Source: Roseiflexus castenholzii DSM 13941
GTDB lineage: Bacteria > Chloroflexota > Chloroflexia > Chloroflexales > Roseiflexaceae
Length of the DNA: 64,000 nt
Assembly (NCBI RefSeq): GCF_000017805.1
Contig: NC_009767.1
Location: 3,782,001-3,846,000, forward strand
Direction: 5' to 3'
The first letter of the stretch is position 1; each line of letters begins with the position of its first letter. Below, piece after piece: positions 18,001 to 25,314 of the stretch. The notes beneath the pieces are model-generated. The model saw nothing but the letters and a program-made list of their open reading frames with translations. It was not told the origin of the DNA and searched no databases. A program made the translations under genes and the position numbers.

Positions 18001-20811
18001 TTGCCGAACAATGCGCACCTGGCGTTCCGCAAGATCGAAACGATGAACAAGCCATGTATCGCGGCGATCAACGGCGTGGCGCTCGGCGGCGGCATGGAGT
18101 TCGCGCTCGCCTGCCACTATCGCATTGCCGACCTGCACGCCGAGTTTGGGCAACCGGAGATTAATCTGCGGTTGCTGCCGGGATACGGCGGTACGCAACG
18201 CTTGCCACGCCTGCTCTACAGCCGCCGCGGTGAAGCCGGTCTGATCAAGGCGCTGATGATCATTATGGGCGGGCGCACTCTGAATGCCGAGCGCGCGTAT
18301 GAGATCGGGCTGATTGATAAAGTGGCGCACGGTCACGAAGAGGCGCTCACCCTCGCCACGCAGATGGCGCGTGAGATGATCCTGGCGGAGCGCAACGGCA
18401 AACCGACCGAACTCCGTGTTATTCCCAACACATCGGATGATCCGACGACGTTCTTCTCGCCGTTCCACGACCCGGCAACGGCTGGCGAGGGTCTGTGGCC
18501 CCCGCTGCCCGAAGCCTATGCGCTGCGCCGCCAGTTGACGGCACAGTGGGAAACGCCCGATCCGGCGATGGTGGACCTGCTCGAGAAGGCGCTGCGCGAT
18601 CCGCTGATCACACGCATTATCAACCAGGCGCAGTGGGCCGGACGAGCCAGGGCGATTGAGCGGATCATCGACGCGTTGCGCACCGGCTTCACCAAAGGCA
18701 TGCTGGCAGGGCTGGAGCGTGAGGCGCGCCTGTTCGCCGAAGCGGTGGTCGCTCCCGATGAAGGCAAGATTGGCATTCAGGACTTCCTGGACAAGCGCAG
18801 CGCACCATTGCCGACGCGCCGCCGCATCCACCTGACGCCCGACGAGGAGAAGCGCATGATCGACGCCGGTATGCTTTTGCCGATTGGCGCGCCATTCTTC
18901 CCCGGCGTGACGCCCATTCCGGTGGCGCAGTACGCGATGGCGGTGGTGCGCGATGAGGTCACCGGCGCGCCGGCCCACGGTGATCCGATTGAGGCGGAAA
19001 AGCAGATCATCATCCCGGTCGAAAAACCCGGACCAAACGACGTTCTGCTCTACATTCTGGCATCGGAGGTCAACTTCAACGACATCTGGGCGATCACCGG
19101 CGTGCCGGTCAGTCAGTTCGACGAGCACGACCGCGACTGGCACGTGACCGGATCAGGCGGGATCGGGCTGATCGTCTCGGTCGGCGAAGAGACGAAGCGC
19201 GAGGGGCGCCTGAAGGTCGGCGATCTGGTAGCGATCTACTCCGGTCAAAACGATCTACTGTCGCCCATGGTCGGACTTGATCCGATGGCGGCGGATTTCG
19301 TCATCCAGGGGTATAACACGCCTGATGCGTCGCACCAGCAGTTCATGGTGGCGCAGGCGCCGCAGTGTTTCCCGGTGCTGCCCGACCTGACCCTCGAGGC
19401 TGCCGGGTCGTATATGTTGAACCTGGGGACGGTCTATCGCGCATTGTTTACCACACTCAAGATTCAGCCGGGACGACGTATTTTCGTCGAGGGTGCGGCA
19501 ACCGGCACCGGTCTTGATGCCGCGCGCTCGGCGGCGCGCAATGGGTTGTATGTCACCGGCATGGTCAGTTCGCAGGAGCGCGCAGCGGTTGTGCGCGCGG
19601 CTGGAGCAGTTGGTGTGATCAATCGCCGTGATCCACGCTATGCTGGCATCTTTACCCGCGTGCCGGAAGATCCGGCGAAATGGGCGGAATGGGAAGCCGC
19701 CGGTCGTCCACTGCTCGAAGACTATCGGGCGCAGAACGGAGGGCACCTGGCGGATTACGCCGTCTCGCACGCTGGCGAAACGGCATTCCCGCGCAGCTTC
19801 CAGTTGCTTGGCGAGCCGCACGATGGGCATATTCCGACACTGACGTTCTATGGTGCATCGAGCGGCTACCACTTCACCTTCCTTGGCAAGCCGGGCGCCG
19901 CCGATCCGGTGGAGATGCTGCGCCGGGCAGGGTTACGCGCCGGTGAAGCCGTGATGATTTACTATGGCGTCGATGACCGGTCGTACCTGGGTGACGAGGG
20001 GTATGAATCGGGCGCTGTGCCGGAGACCCTGGAACGCCGCACAACCCTCGTCGATCAGGTCGGGTTGGAGGCGATTGAATCGGCGCGCGCGATGGGCGCG
20101 CGGATCGTGGTGGTCACCTACACTGATGCACAACGCGAATTCGTGTTGAGCCTGGGCTTCGGCGCGTCGCTCAAGGGCGTTGTGAGCCTGGAAGAGTTGC
20201 ATCGCCGCTATGGTGATGAGTTCGATTGGCCCGAAACCATGCCACCGCTGCCCGACGCAAAGAGCGATATCCATGGGTTCAAGGCGGCAGTGCGGCGCTT
20301 CAACGACCTGACGTTCAAGCCGCTGGGTACGGCAGTCGGGCAGTTCCTGCGCAGCAACGACAACCCGCGCGGGTACCCCGATTTGATCATCGAGCGTTCT
20401 GGTCACGACACGCTGGCGGTGAGCGTTATGCTGATCAAACCCTTCACCGGTCGTGTCGTCTACTTCGAGAACATGGACGGGCAGCGCTACTCATTCTTCG
20501 CTCCGCAGGTCTGGATGCGTCAGCGCCGGATCTATATGCCAACGGCGAATATCTGGGGCACGCACCTCTCGAACGCCTATGAGATTGTGCGCCTGAACGA
20601 TGAGATCAGCGCCGGTCTGCTGAGCATCACCGAACCGACGCTCGTGGAGTGGAACGATCTCCCGCAGGCGCACCAGGCAATGTGGGAGAATCGTCACCAG
20701 GGAGCGACCTATGTCGTCAACCATGCCCTGCCGCGCCCTGGGCTCAAGGATAAGGACGAATTGTATGAGGCGTGGTCTGAGATGCTCCAGAATCGGGAAT
20801 ATGGGGTATAA
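15073..20811 (+). CDS. pcs: Propionyl-CoA synthase, trifunctional fusion
   Basis: This enzyme converts 3-hydroxypropionate to propionyl-CoA inside one chain, enclosing the reactive acrylyl-CoA. Domain 1 (about 1-880) is an AMP-forming CoA ligase with YTSGSTGKPKGVV at 428-440 and the adenylating lysine Lys822 in TRSGKYMRR. Domain 2 (about 900-1310) is an enoyl-CoA hydratase with FVAGADIKQM near 955-964 and GVALGGGMEFALA near 1003. Domain 3 (about 1340-1912) is an MDR enoyl reductase with EGAATGTGLDAA near 1473. At 1912 residues it exceeds the roughly 1820 of C. aurantiacus. A region at about 245-415 between the ligase motifs looks like an insertion. AGGAGAAAAGG precedes the ATG. Confidence 0.96.
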   Translation: MTTIESALRPPRINPVRTRADWEAQRKAALTDPGAFHGAIARSAIHWYDRHLDAWITWDEEEGCWKGLRYSDGAPIDVPYGPDHEPWERAFNGDDPPFYRWFEGGLTNACFNEVDRHVLTGYGDEVAFYFEGDRWDSSLNNGRGGPVVSFAVTRKQLMLEVVKAAQVLRDLGLNMGDRIALNMPNIMEQLYYTEAAKRLGIIYTPVFGGFSDKTLSDRIHNAGARLVITSDGAYRNAQVVPYKEQYTDQALDKFVPVETALDIIEAALSGSEGSPVPGAPLLAPDQIKHILAQVRDALKEDITIERSDAMRAVGRAIEGLTGVDALAQSRARTAVAQALVNTPPRVDAVIVVRHTGQDILWRPERDRWSHELTARALETILANARAVGVEVYSEDELLNLPTDQFVKALYATSRAEPLDAEYPMFIIYTSGSTGKPKGVVHVHGGYVAGVAYTMRVSFDAEPGDTIYVVADPGWITGQSYMICATLTTRCTGIITEGSPVFPSAGRFASIIERYKVRIFKAGVTFLKTVMSDPQNTADARQYDMSSLRVCTFCAEPVSPAVQQFGMELMSPQYINSYWATEHGGIVWTHFYGNEDFPLRPDAHTYPLPWIAGEVWVLEGGDRDATGAEAPRYRIADYEEKGEIVITAPYPYLTRTIWGDVKGFEAWVAAMQHGNGATAPRWRGDAERFIKTYWRRGPNDEWGYIQGDFAMKYPDGSFTLHGRSDDVINVSGHRMGTEEIEGAILRDKIITPDSPVGNCIVVGAPHREKGLTPVAFILTAPGRKLTGEDRRRLNELVRNEKGAVSVPEDYIEVSAFPETRSGKYMRRFLRNLMLGEPLGDTTTLRNPESLKEIAEKIEAWKRKQRMAEEQRIFERYRYFRIEYHAVRERWTPSGNGSAAAEQKALTQRIAIVTVTNPPVNALNERALDELNTIVDHLARREDVAAVVFTGSGTKSFVAGADIKQMLEEMHTVEDAMALPNNAHLAFRKIETMNKPCIAAINGVALGGGMEFALACHYRIADLHAEFGQPEINLRLLPGYGGTQRLPRLLYSRRGEAGLIKALMIIMGGRTLNAERAYEIGLIDKVAHGHEEALTLATQMAREMILAERNGKPTELRVIPNTSDDPTTFFSPFHDPATAGEGLWPPLPEAYALRRQLTAQWETPDPAMVDLLEKALRDPLITRIINQAQWAGRARAIERIIDALRTGFTKGMLAGLEREARLFAEAVVAPDEGKIGIQDFLDKRSAPLPTRRRIHLTPDEEKRMIDAGMLLPIGAPFFPGVTPIPVAQYAMAVVRDEVTGAPAHGDPIEAEKQIIIPVEKPGPNDVLLYILASEVNFNDIWAITGVPVSQFDEHDRDWHVTGSGGIGLIVSVGEETKREGRLKVGDLVAIYSGQNDLLSPMVGLDPMAADFVIQGYNTPDASHQQFMVAQAPQCFPVLPDLTLEAAGSYMLNLGTVYRALFTTLKIQPGRRIFVEGAATGTGLDAARSAARNGLYVTGMVSSQERAAVVRAAGAVGVINRRDPRYAGIFTRVPEDPAKWAEWEAAGRPLLEDYRAQNGGHLADYAVSHAGETAFPRSFQLLGEPHDGHIPTLTFYGASSGYHFTFLGKPGAADPVEMLRRAGLRAGEAVMIYYGVDDRSYLGDEGYESGAVPETLERRTTLVDQVGLEAIESARAMGARIVVVTYTDAQREFVLSLGFGASLKGVVSLEELHRRYGDEFDWPETMPPLPDAKSDIHGFKAAVRRFNDLTFKPLGTAVGQFLRSNDNPRGYPDLIIERSGHDTLAVSVMLIKPFTGRVVYFENMDGQRYSFFAPQVWMRQRRIYMPTANIWGTHLSNAYEIVRLNDEISAGLLSITEPTLVEWNDLPQAHQAMWENRHQGATYVVNHALPRPGLKDKDELYEAWSEMLQNREYGV

Positions 20812-20825
20812 TCGTCTGCCGCAAG

Positions 20826-20895
20826 CGAGAGGGAAGAGGCGAGAGGGAAGAGGCAAGAGGGAAGAGGCAAGAGGGAAGAGGCAAGAGGGAAGAGG
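20826..20895 (+). repeat. 15-bp purine-rich tandem repeat after pcs
   Basis: About four and a half copies of a 15-bp unit (AGAGGGAAGAGGCAA, with CGA in the first) follow the pcs stop by 15 bases. The strand is almost pure purine. The rest of the gap to accC (20896-21095) holds no gene. Frames reading through the repeat give only low-complexity peptide and are not credible. Confidence 0.8.
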
Positions 20896-21095
20896 GTTGG
20901 CAAAGGTGGCAGGTAGAGGCGCGCCGTTGGCGCGCCCAGATTCACATCCGTGCGAACGTTCTACGCGAGCAGGGGTGACGGGTGCAAGGTGTGAAGGCGG
21001 CAGGTGGAAGGTTGAAGGTCGTCTCAACCCCTAACCCTTAACCCCTGACCCCTACCTAGTGAAAGGCGCCTGTCTCGACAGAAAGCCCGGATACC

Positions 21096-22460
21096 ATGTT
21101 CAACAAAGTGCTCATCGCCAACCGTGGCGAAATTGCCGTCCGCATCGTCCGCGCCTGTCACGAACTTGGCGTGCGAGCAGTCGTGGCATACAGCGAAGCT
21201 GACAAATACTCGCTGGCTGTGCGCCTGGCGGACGAAGCCGTGTGTATTGGTCCCGCTGCATCGGCGCGATCCTATCTCAACCCTTCGGCACTGATCAGCG
21301 CAGCGCTGATGACCGGCTGCGAAGCCATTCATCCTGGCTATGGCTTCCTGTCGGAGAATCCGTACTTTGCCGAGATCTGCGCCGAGTACAAACTGAAGTT
21401 CATCGGTCCCGACGCCAATGCCATCCGAATGATGGGAGACAAGGCGCTTGGCAGGAAGACCATGCGTGACGCTGGTGTGCCAACCGTGCCGGGATCGCGC
21501 GGCGAATTGCGCACCCTCGAAGAGGCGGTCGAAACGGCGCATCAGATCGGCTACCCGGTGCTCCTCAAGCCTTCTGGCGGCGGCGGCGGGCGCGGCATGC
21601 GCGTCGCCCAAAATGAGGCCGATCTGATCAAGGCGTATCCAACGTCAAAAGCCGAAGCGGAAGCGGCGTTCGGCAATAGCGCCTTGCTCATGGAAAAGTA
21701 TCTCCCGCAGGTGCGGCACGTCGAAATCCAGGTGCTCGCAGACCAGTATGGTCATGCCATTCACCTTGGTGAACGCGATTGTTCGTCGCAACGCCGCCAT
21801 CAGAAGATCGTCGAAGAGGCGCCGTCGCCAGCCGTCAATCCCGATCTGCGCGCGCGCATGGGTGAAGCGGCGCTCAAAGGGGTGCGCGCCATCAATTATG
21901 TCAATGCGGGGACGATGGAGTTTCTGCTCGATCCCGACGGCAACTTCTACTTCATCGAGATGAACACCCGCATCCAGGTCGAGCATCCGGTCACCGAAAT
22001 GGTCACCGGCATTGATCTGGTCAAATGGCAGTTGCGCATCGCGGCTGGCGAACCGTTGACAATCCGGCAGTCGGACGTGGTGATGCGTGGGCACGCGATT
22101 GAAGCGCGGATCAACGCCGAAGACCCGGACCGCGATTTCATGCCGTCGGGTGGTGAGATCGAGTACTATCTTCCGCCTGGCGGACCGGGGGTGCGCGTCG
22201 ATTCGCATCTCTACGCCGGATATTCGCCGCCGGGATATTACGATTCACTCCTGGCGAAATTGATCGTCTGGGGCGCGGATCGCAATGAGGCGCTTGCTCG
22301 CCTCGAACGCGCTCTGCGCGAATTCGTGATCACTGGAATCTACACCACCATCCCGTTCACCCTGGCAATGCTCGAAGATCCGCCGTTCCGCGAAGGGCGA
22401 ATCTCGACGCGCTACGTCCCCGATCTGGTTCAGCGTATCAAGGAGAGTAAACTCGAGTAG
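21096..22460 (+). CDS. accC: Acetyl-CoA carboxylase, biotin carboxylase subunit
   Basis: AccC carboxylates biotin on the carrier AccB using ATP and bicarbonate. The 454-residue product begins MFNKVLIANRGEIAVRIVRA. It has the ATP-grasp glycine loop KPSGGGGGRGMRV (about 158-170), the HPGYGFLSEN signature, the IQVEHPVTEM active-site strand and MNTRIQVEH. Length and motifs are standard. It lies 284 bases after pcs, so it may have its own promoter; a TATAAT sits at 20807-20812 over the pcs stop, but without a good -35. No accB is next to it, which is unusual because accB and accC are often paired. Confidence 0.95.
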   Translation: MFNKVLIANRGEIAVRIVRACHELGVRAVVAYSEADKYSLAVRLADEAVCIGPAASARSYLNPSALISAALMTGCEAIHPGYGFLSENPYFAEICAEYKLKFIGPDANAIRMMGDKALGRKTMRDAGVPTVPGSRGELRTLEEAVETAHQIGYPVLLKPSGGGGGRGMRVAQNEADLIKAYPTSKAEAEAAFGNSALLMEKYLPQVRHVEIQVLADQYGHAIHLGERDCSSQRRHQKIVEEAPSPAVNPDLRARMGEAALKGVRAINYVNAGTMEFLLDPDGNFYFIEMNTRIQVEHPVTEMVTGIDLVKWQLRIAAGEPLTIRQSDVVMRGHAIEARINAEDPDRDFMPSGGEIEYYLPPGGPGVRVDSHLYAGYSPPGYYDSLLAKLIVWGADRNEALARLERALREFVITGIYTTIPFTLAMLEDPPFREGRISTRYVPDLVQRIKESKLE

Positions 22461-22540
22461 ACAGGCATCTGCAAAACTGTGCAGCAATGCCGGGGGCGCA
22501 GGTTCCTGCGCCCTCAAATATCATCTTGGACGACTCTACA

Positions 22541-22662
22541 AATTACGATTGAAGATGCCGCATGCGTGTCATTCCGAGCGCAGCGAGGAATCTGCGCGGG
22601 TCGCGCACGACCCCTCGCGCTGCTCGGGGTGACCGTGCCGGATATTCACAGGTCATTGGTAT
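22541..22662 (+). repeat. MITE-like repeat, copy B, abutting the next gene's start
   Basis: This shorter copy begins around ACGATTGAAGATGCCGCATG and has lost its left ACCAAT end. It ends GTCATTGGTAT at 22662, two bases before the ATG at 22665. It has one CATTCCGAGCGCAGCGAGGA unit followed by GACCCCTCGCGCTGCTCGGG. It fills most of the 204-base gap between accC and the dehydrogenase gene. Confidence 0.8.
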
Positions 22663-22664
22663 CT

Positions 22665-24212
22665 ATGAAGCACACCATGATTGCACCCGGATTGGAATGG
22701 TCTTCCCTGCTGGAACGGGCAAAGGCGCTCGTGCCCGAGGCGTTCGACGAAGACGGCAATCCGCTCAACCTGATCCATGGCGAATGGGGCTTTCCAGGAC
22801 ATCCGAAGCCGTTTCTGTCACCTGTCGATGGAACAATGCTTGGGAACTACCCCATGATCGACCTCGACACGGCGCGTCACGCCGTTGCCGCCGCCGCCAG
22901 TGAGTTCGGCGCGTGGTCCACGACGGATCTCTCCGAACGTCAGCAGCGGGTCGATGCCTGTGTGCACCTGCTGCGCCAGCACCGCGAACTCATCGGTCGG
23001 TTGCTGATGTGGGAGATTGGGAAACCGTATGCGCAGGCGATGACCGATGTGGATCGCTGCATCAGCGGCGTCGAGTGGTATGTCGAGCAGATACCGTCGA
23101 TGATGGAGGGGCGCAAGCCGCTGGGATTGATCTCGAATATCGCCTCGTGGAACTATCCGCTGTCGGTGCTGGTTCACGCGATGCTGGTGCAGATGCTGGC
23201 AGGCAACCCGGTCATTGCCAAAACCCCCAGCGACGGCGGGTTGTTCGCGCTGACAGTTGCAATTGCGCTGGCGCGACGCTGCGGGCTGCCGGTTTCGCTC
23301 GTGAGCGGATCCGGCGGCAGGCTTTCCGAGGCGCTTGTGCGCGGATCAGAGGTGGCATGCCTGGCATTCGTCGGCGGCAAAACCAACGGACGCGATATTG
23401 CCGCCAGCCTGTACGACCGCGAGAAGCGCTACATGCTCGAGATGGAGGGGATTAACGCCTATGGCATCTGGCAGTTCAGCCGGTGGGACGCACTGGCGAC
23501 ACAACTGCGGCGCGGCTTCGATTATGGTAAGCAGCGCTGCACTGCCTATGTGCGCCTCGTGGTGCAACGTCAACTGTTCCCGCAGTTTCTCGATATGTAC
23601 CTGCCGGTGCTCAAATCATTGCGGATTGGCAATCCGACGCTTGTCGATCATCCCGACGCGCCGCCGCCCACGCTCGACTTCGGACCGCTGATCAATGGGC
23701 GCAAAGTCGATGAATTGCAGGTGTGGATCAGCGAAGCGATCGGCGGCGGCGCTGTTAGCCTGTATCAGGGGACGCTCCGCGATGAGGATTTCCTGCCGCA
23801 TCAGGATATTTCCGCGTACATGGCGCCCGTCGCGCTGCTGAATGTTCCCCGCAATGCGCGCCTCTACCACAACGAGCCGTTCGGTCCGGTCGATACGATT
23901 GTCGTGGTGGATAGCGTTGAGGAATTGATCACTGAAATGAATATATCCAACGGCTGTCTCGTCGCATCGGTCGCCTGCGACAATGAGCATCTGGCGCAAC
24001 AGATCGCCGCCGAAGTGCGCGCCTTCAAGGTCGGCATCAATACCATTCGCTCGCGCGGCGACCGGGACGAGGTGTTTGGCGGCATCGGGCAAAGCTGGAA
24101 AGGGTGTTTCGTCGGCGGCAAATATCTGGTACAGGCGGTCACCATCGGTCCTCCCGGCGAGCGGTTGTACGGCAACTTCCCCGATTATACGCTACTGCCG
24201 GAGGAGCGCTGA
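22665..24212 (+). CDS. Aldehyde dehydrogenase-family oxidoreductase in the 3-hydroxypropionate block
   Basis: The 515-residue product is an NAD(P)-dependent aldehyde dehydrogenase by fold. It has ISNIASWNYPLSVLVHAML, a cofactor region with VAKTPSDGG-like spacing, EMEGINAYGIW in place of the usual ELGGKN, and the catalytic Cys292 in KQRCTAYV. The changed Glu motif means that the general-base region is not canonical. Its place after accC suggests that it handles an aldehyde of the route, such as malonate or succinate semialdehyde, but the substrate is not shown. The start is uncertain: ATG at 22665 or 22677, with no good ribosome site since a repeat ends two bases upstream. The reductase gene follows after 64 bases. 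Confidence 0.8.
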   Translation: MKHTMIAPGLEWSSLLERAKALVPEAFDEDGNPLNLIHGEWGFPGHPKPFLSPVDGTMLGNYPMIDLDTARHAVAAAASEFGAWSTTDLSERQQRVDACVHLLRQHRELIGRLLMWEIGKPYAQAMTDVDRCISGVEWYVEQIPSMMEGRKPLGLISNIASWNYPLSVLVHAMLVQMLAGNPVIAKTPSDGGLFALTVAIALARRCGLPVSLVSGSGGRLSEALVRGSEVACLAFVGGKTNGRDIAASLYDREKRYMLEMEGINAYGIWQFSRWDALATQLRRGFDYGKQRCTAYVRLVVQRQLFPQFLDMYLPVLKSLRIGNPTLVDHPDAPPPTLDFGPLINGRKVDELQVWISEAIGGGAVSLYQGTLRDEDFLPHQDISAYMAPVALLNVPRNARLYHNEPFGPVDTIVVVDSVEELITEMNISNGCLVASVACDNEHLAQQIAAEVRAFKVGINTIRSRGDRDEVFGGIGQSWKGCFVGGKYLVQAVTIGPPGERLYGNFPDYTLLPEER

Positions 24213-24276
24213 AGGCGATAAGAACAAACATGGCGTCAGGACACGGCAAAGGATTTTTGTGTCTGAAAGGAGAGCA

Positions 24277-25275
24277 ATGATGACTCAGGACACGTTCAGA
24301 GCGCTGGTGCTGACCCAGGAAAACGGCGCGATCCACGCTGAGTTCCGCCAACTGACGAACGACGATCTGCCGCAGGGCGACACGCTGGTGCAGGTGGTCT
24401 ATTCCTGTCTCAACTACAAGGATGGTCTGAATGTCACTGGCAAGGGGAAGATTTCGCGTTTCTTTCCGATGGTCCCCGGCATCGATCTGGCAGGGACGGT
24501 GATCGAAACAACCAGCCCCGCGTATCACCCTGGCGATCCGGTGGTGTTGACCGGCTGGGGCATCGGCGAACGACACTGGGGTGGGTACGCGCAGCGCGCG
24601 CGCGTCAAAGCCGAATGGCTGGTTCCTTTGCCTGCGGGAATGACTCTCTTCCATTCCATGGCCATTGGCACTGCCGGGTTTACGGCAATGCTGGCGGTGA
24701 TGGCGCTCGAAGAAGCTGGCGTTAAACCTGGTGATCGTGACGTGCTGGTGACCGGTGCAGCCGGCGGGGTCGGCAGCATCGCCACCACTCTACTGGCGCG
24801 GCGCGGCTACCGTGTCGCTGCGTCTACCGGGCGCGCCGAAACCCACGACTATCTGCGTGAACTCGGCGCGACAACCATTGTGCCCCGCGCCGAACTGGCA
24901 GCGCCGGGACGTCCGCTCGAATCAGAACGCTGGGCAGGCGCGGTCGATACGGTCGGCGGCGATGTGCTGGCGCGCGTTCTCGCCGCCACTGCGACCGGCG
25001 GCGCAGTTGCAGCATGCGGCAATGCCGGCGGCGCTCATTTGACCACCACGGTGTTTCCGTTTATCCTGCGCGGCGTGCGTCTGATCGGCATTGATTCGGT
25101 CACCTGCCCAACGGAGCGCCGCCGCGCGGCATGGGATAATCTGGCGCGCGAGCTGCCTGCCGATGTGCTCGACCGGATGACCCGCGTCGAACCGCTCAGC
25201 CGGGTCAAAGAACTGTGCGATGAGATCGTGGCCGGTCAGGTGCGTGGGCGGGTTGTTTTCGATGTGAATGCCTAG
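24277..25275 (+). CDS. AcuI/YhdH-like NADPH-dependent acrylyl-CoA reductase (MDR superfamily)
   Basis: The 332-residue product is a zinc-free medium-chain reductase of the YhdH/AcuI type. It has SCLNYKDGLNVTGKGKI near the N-terminus, PGIDLAGTV, and the nucleotide-binding loop VTGAAGGVGSIATTLL (about 155-170). AcuI of Rhodobacter sphaeroides reduces acrylyl-CoA to propionyl-CoA during 3-hydroxypropionate assimilation. That is exactly the step done by the third domain of Pcs, so a free copy beside pcs is notable. AAAGGAGAG lies upstream of a double ATG (24277 or 24280). A 12-bp inverted repeat directly after the stop may end the transcript. Confidence 0.85.
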   Translation: MMTQDTFRALVLTQENGAIHAEFRQLTNDDLPQGDTLVQVVYSCLNYKDGLNVTGKGKISRFFPMVPGIDLAGTVIETTSPAYHPGDPVVLTGWGIGERHWGGYAQRARVKAEWLVPLPAGMTLFHSMAIGTAGFTAMLAVMALEEAGVKPGDRDVLVTGAAGGVGSIATTLLARRGYRVAASTGRAETHDYLRELGATTIVPRAELAAPGRPLESERWAGAVDTVGGDVLARVLAATATGGAVAACGNAGGAHLTTTVFPFILRGVRLIGIDSVTCPTERRRAAWDNLARELPADVLDRMTRVEPLSRVKELCDEIVAGQVRGRVVFDVNA

Positions 25276-25310
25276 AACGTTGAACGCCGAACATGGAACG
25301 TTCAACGTTC
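25275..25310. terminator. Perfect 12-bp inverted repeat after the AcuI-like gene
   Basis: GAACGTTGAACG at 25275-25286 pairs with CGTTCAACGTTC at 25299-25310 around a 12-base loop. It starts on the last base of the stop codon and ends five bases before the next predicted start. There is no clear U-run, so either a terminator or a protein site is possible. Confidence 0.5.
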
Positions 25311-25314
25311 GTTC

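Noticed and set aside
20807..20812. TATAAT over the pcs stop as an accC promoter
   Set aside because: There is no -35 at a fitting distance and the site lies 284 bases before accC, so it is too weak to list as a promoter.
20709..21034. Frames through the purine-rich tandem repeat after pcs
   Set aside because: Low-complexity translation (Arg/Glu/Gly or Leu/Pro/Ser) and no ribosome site.
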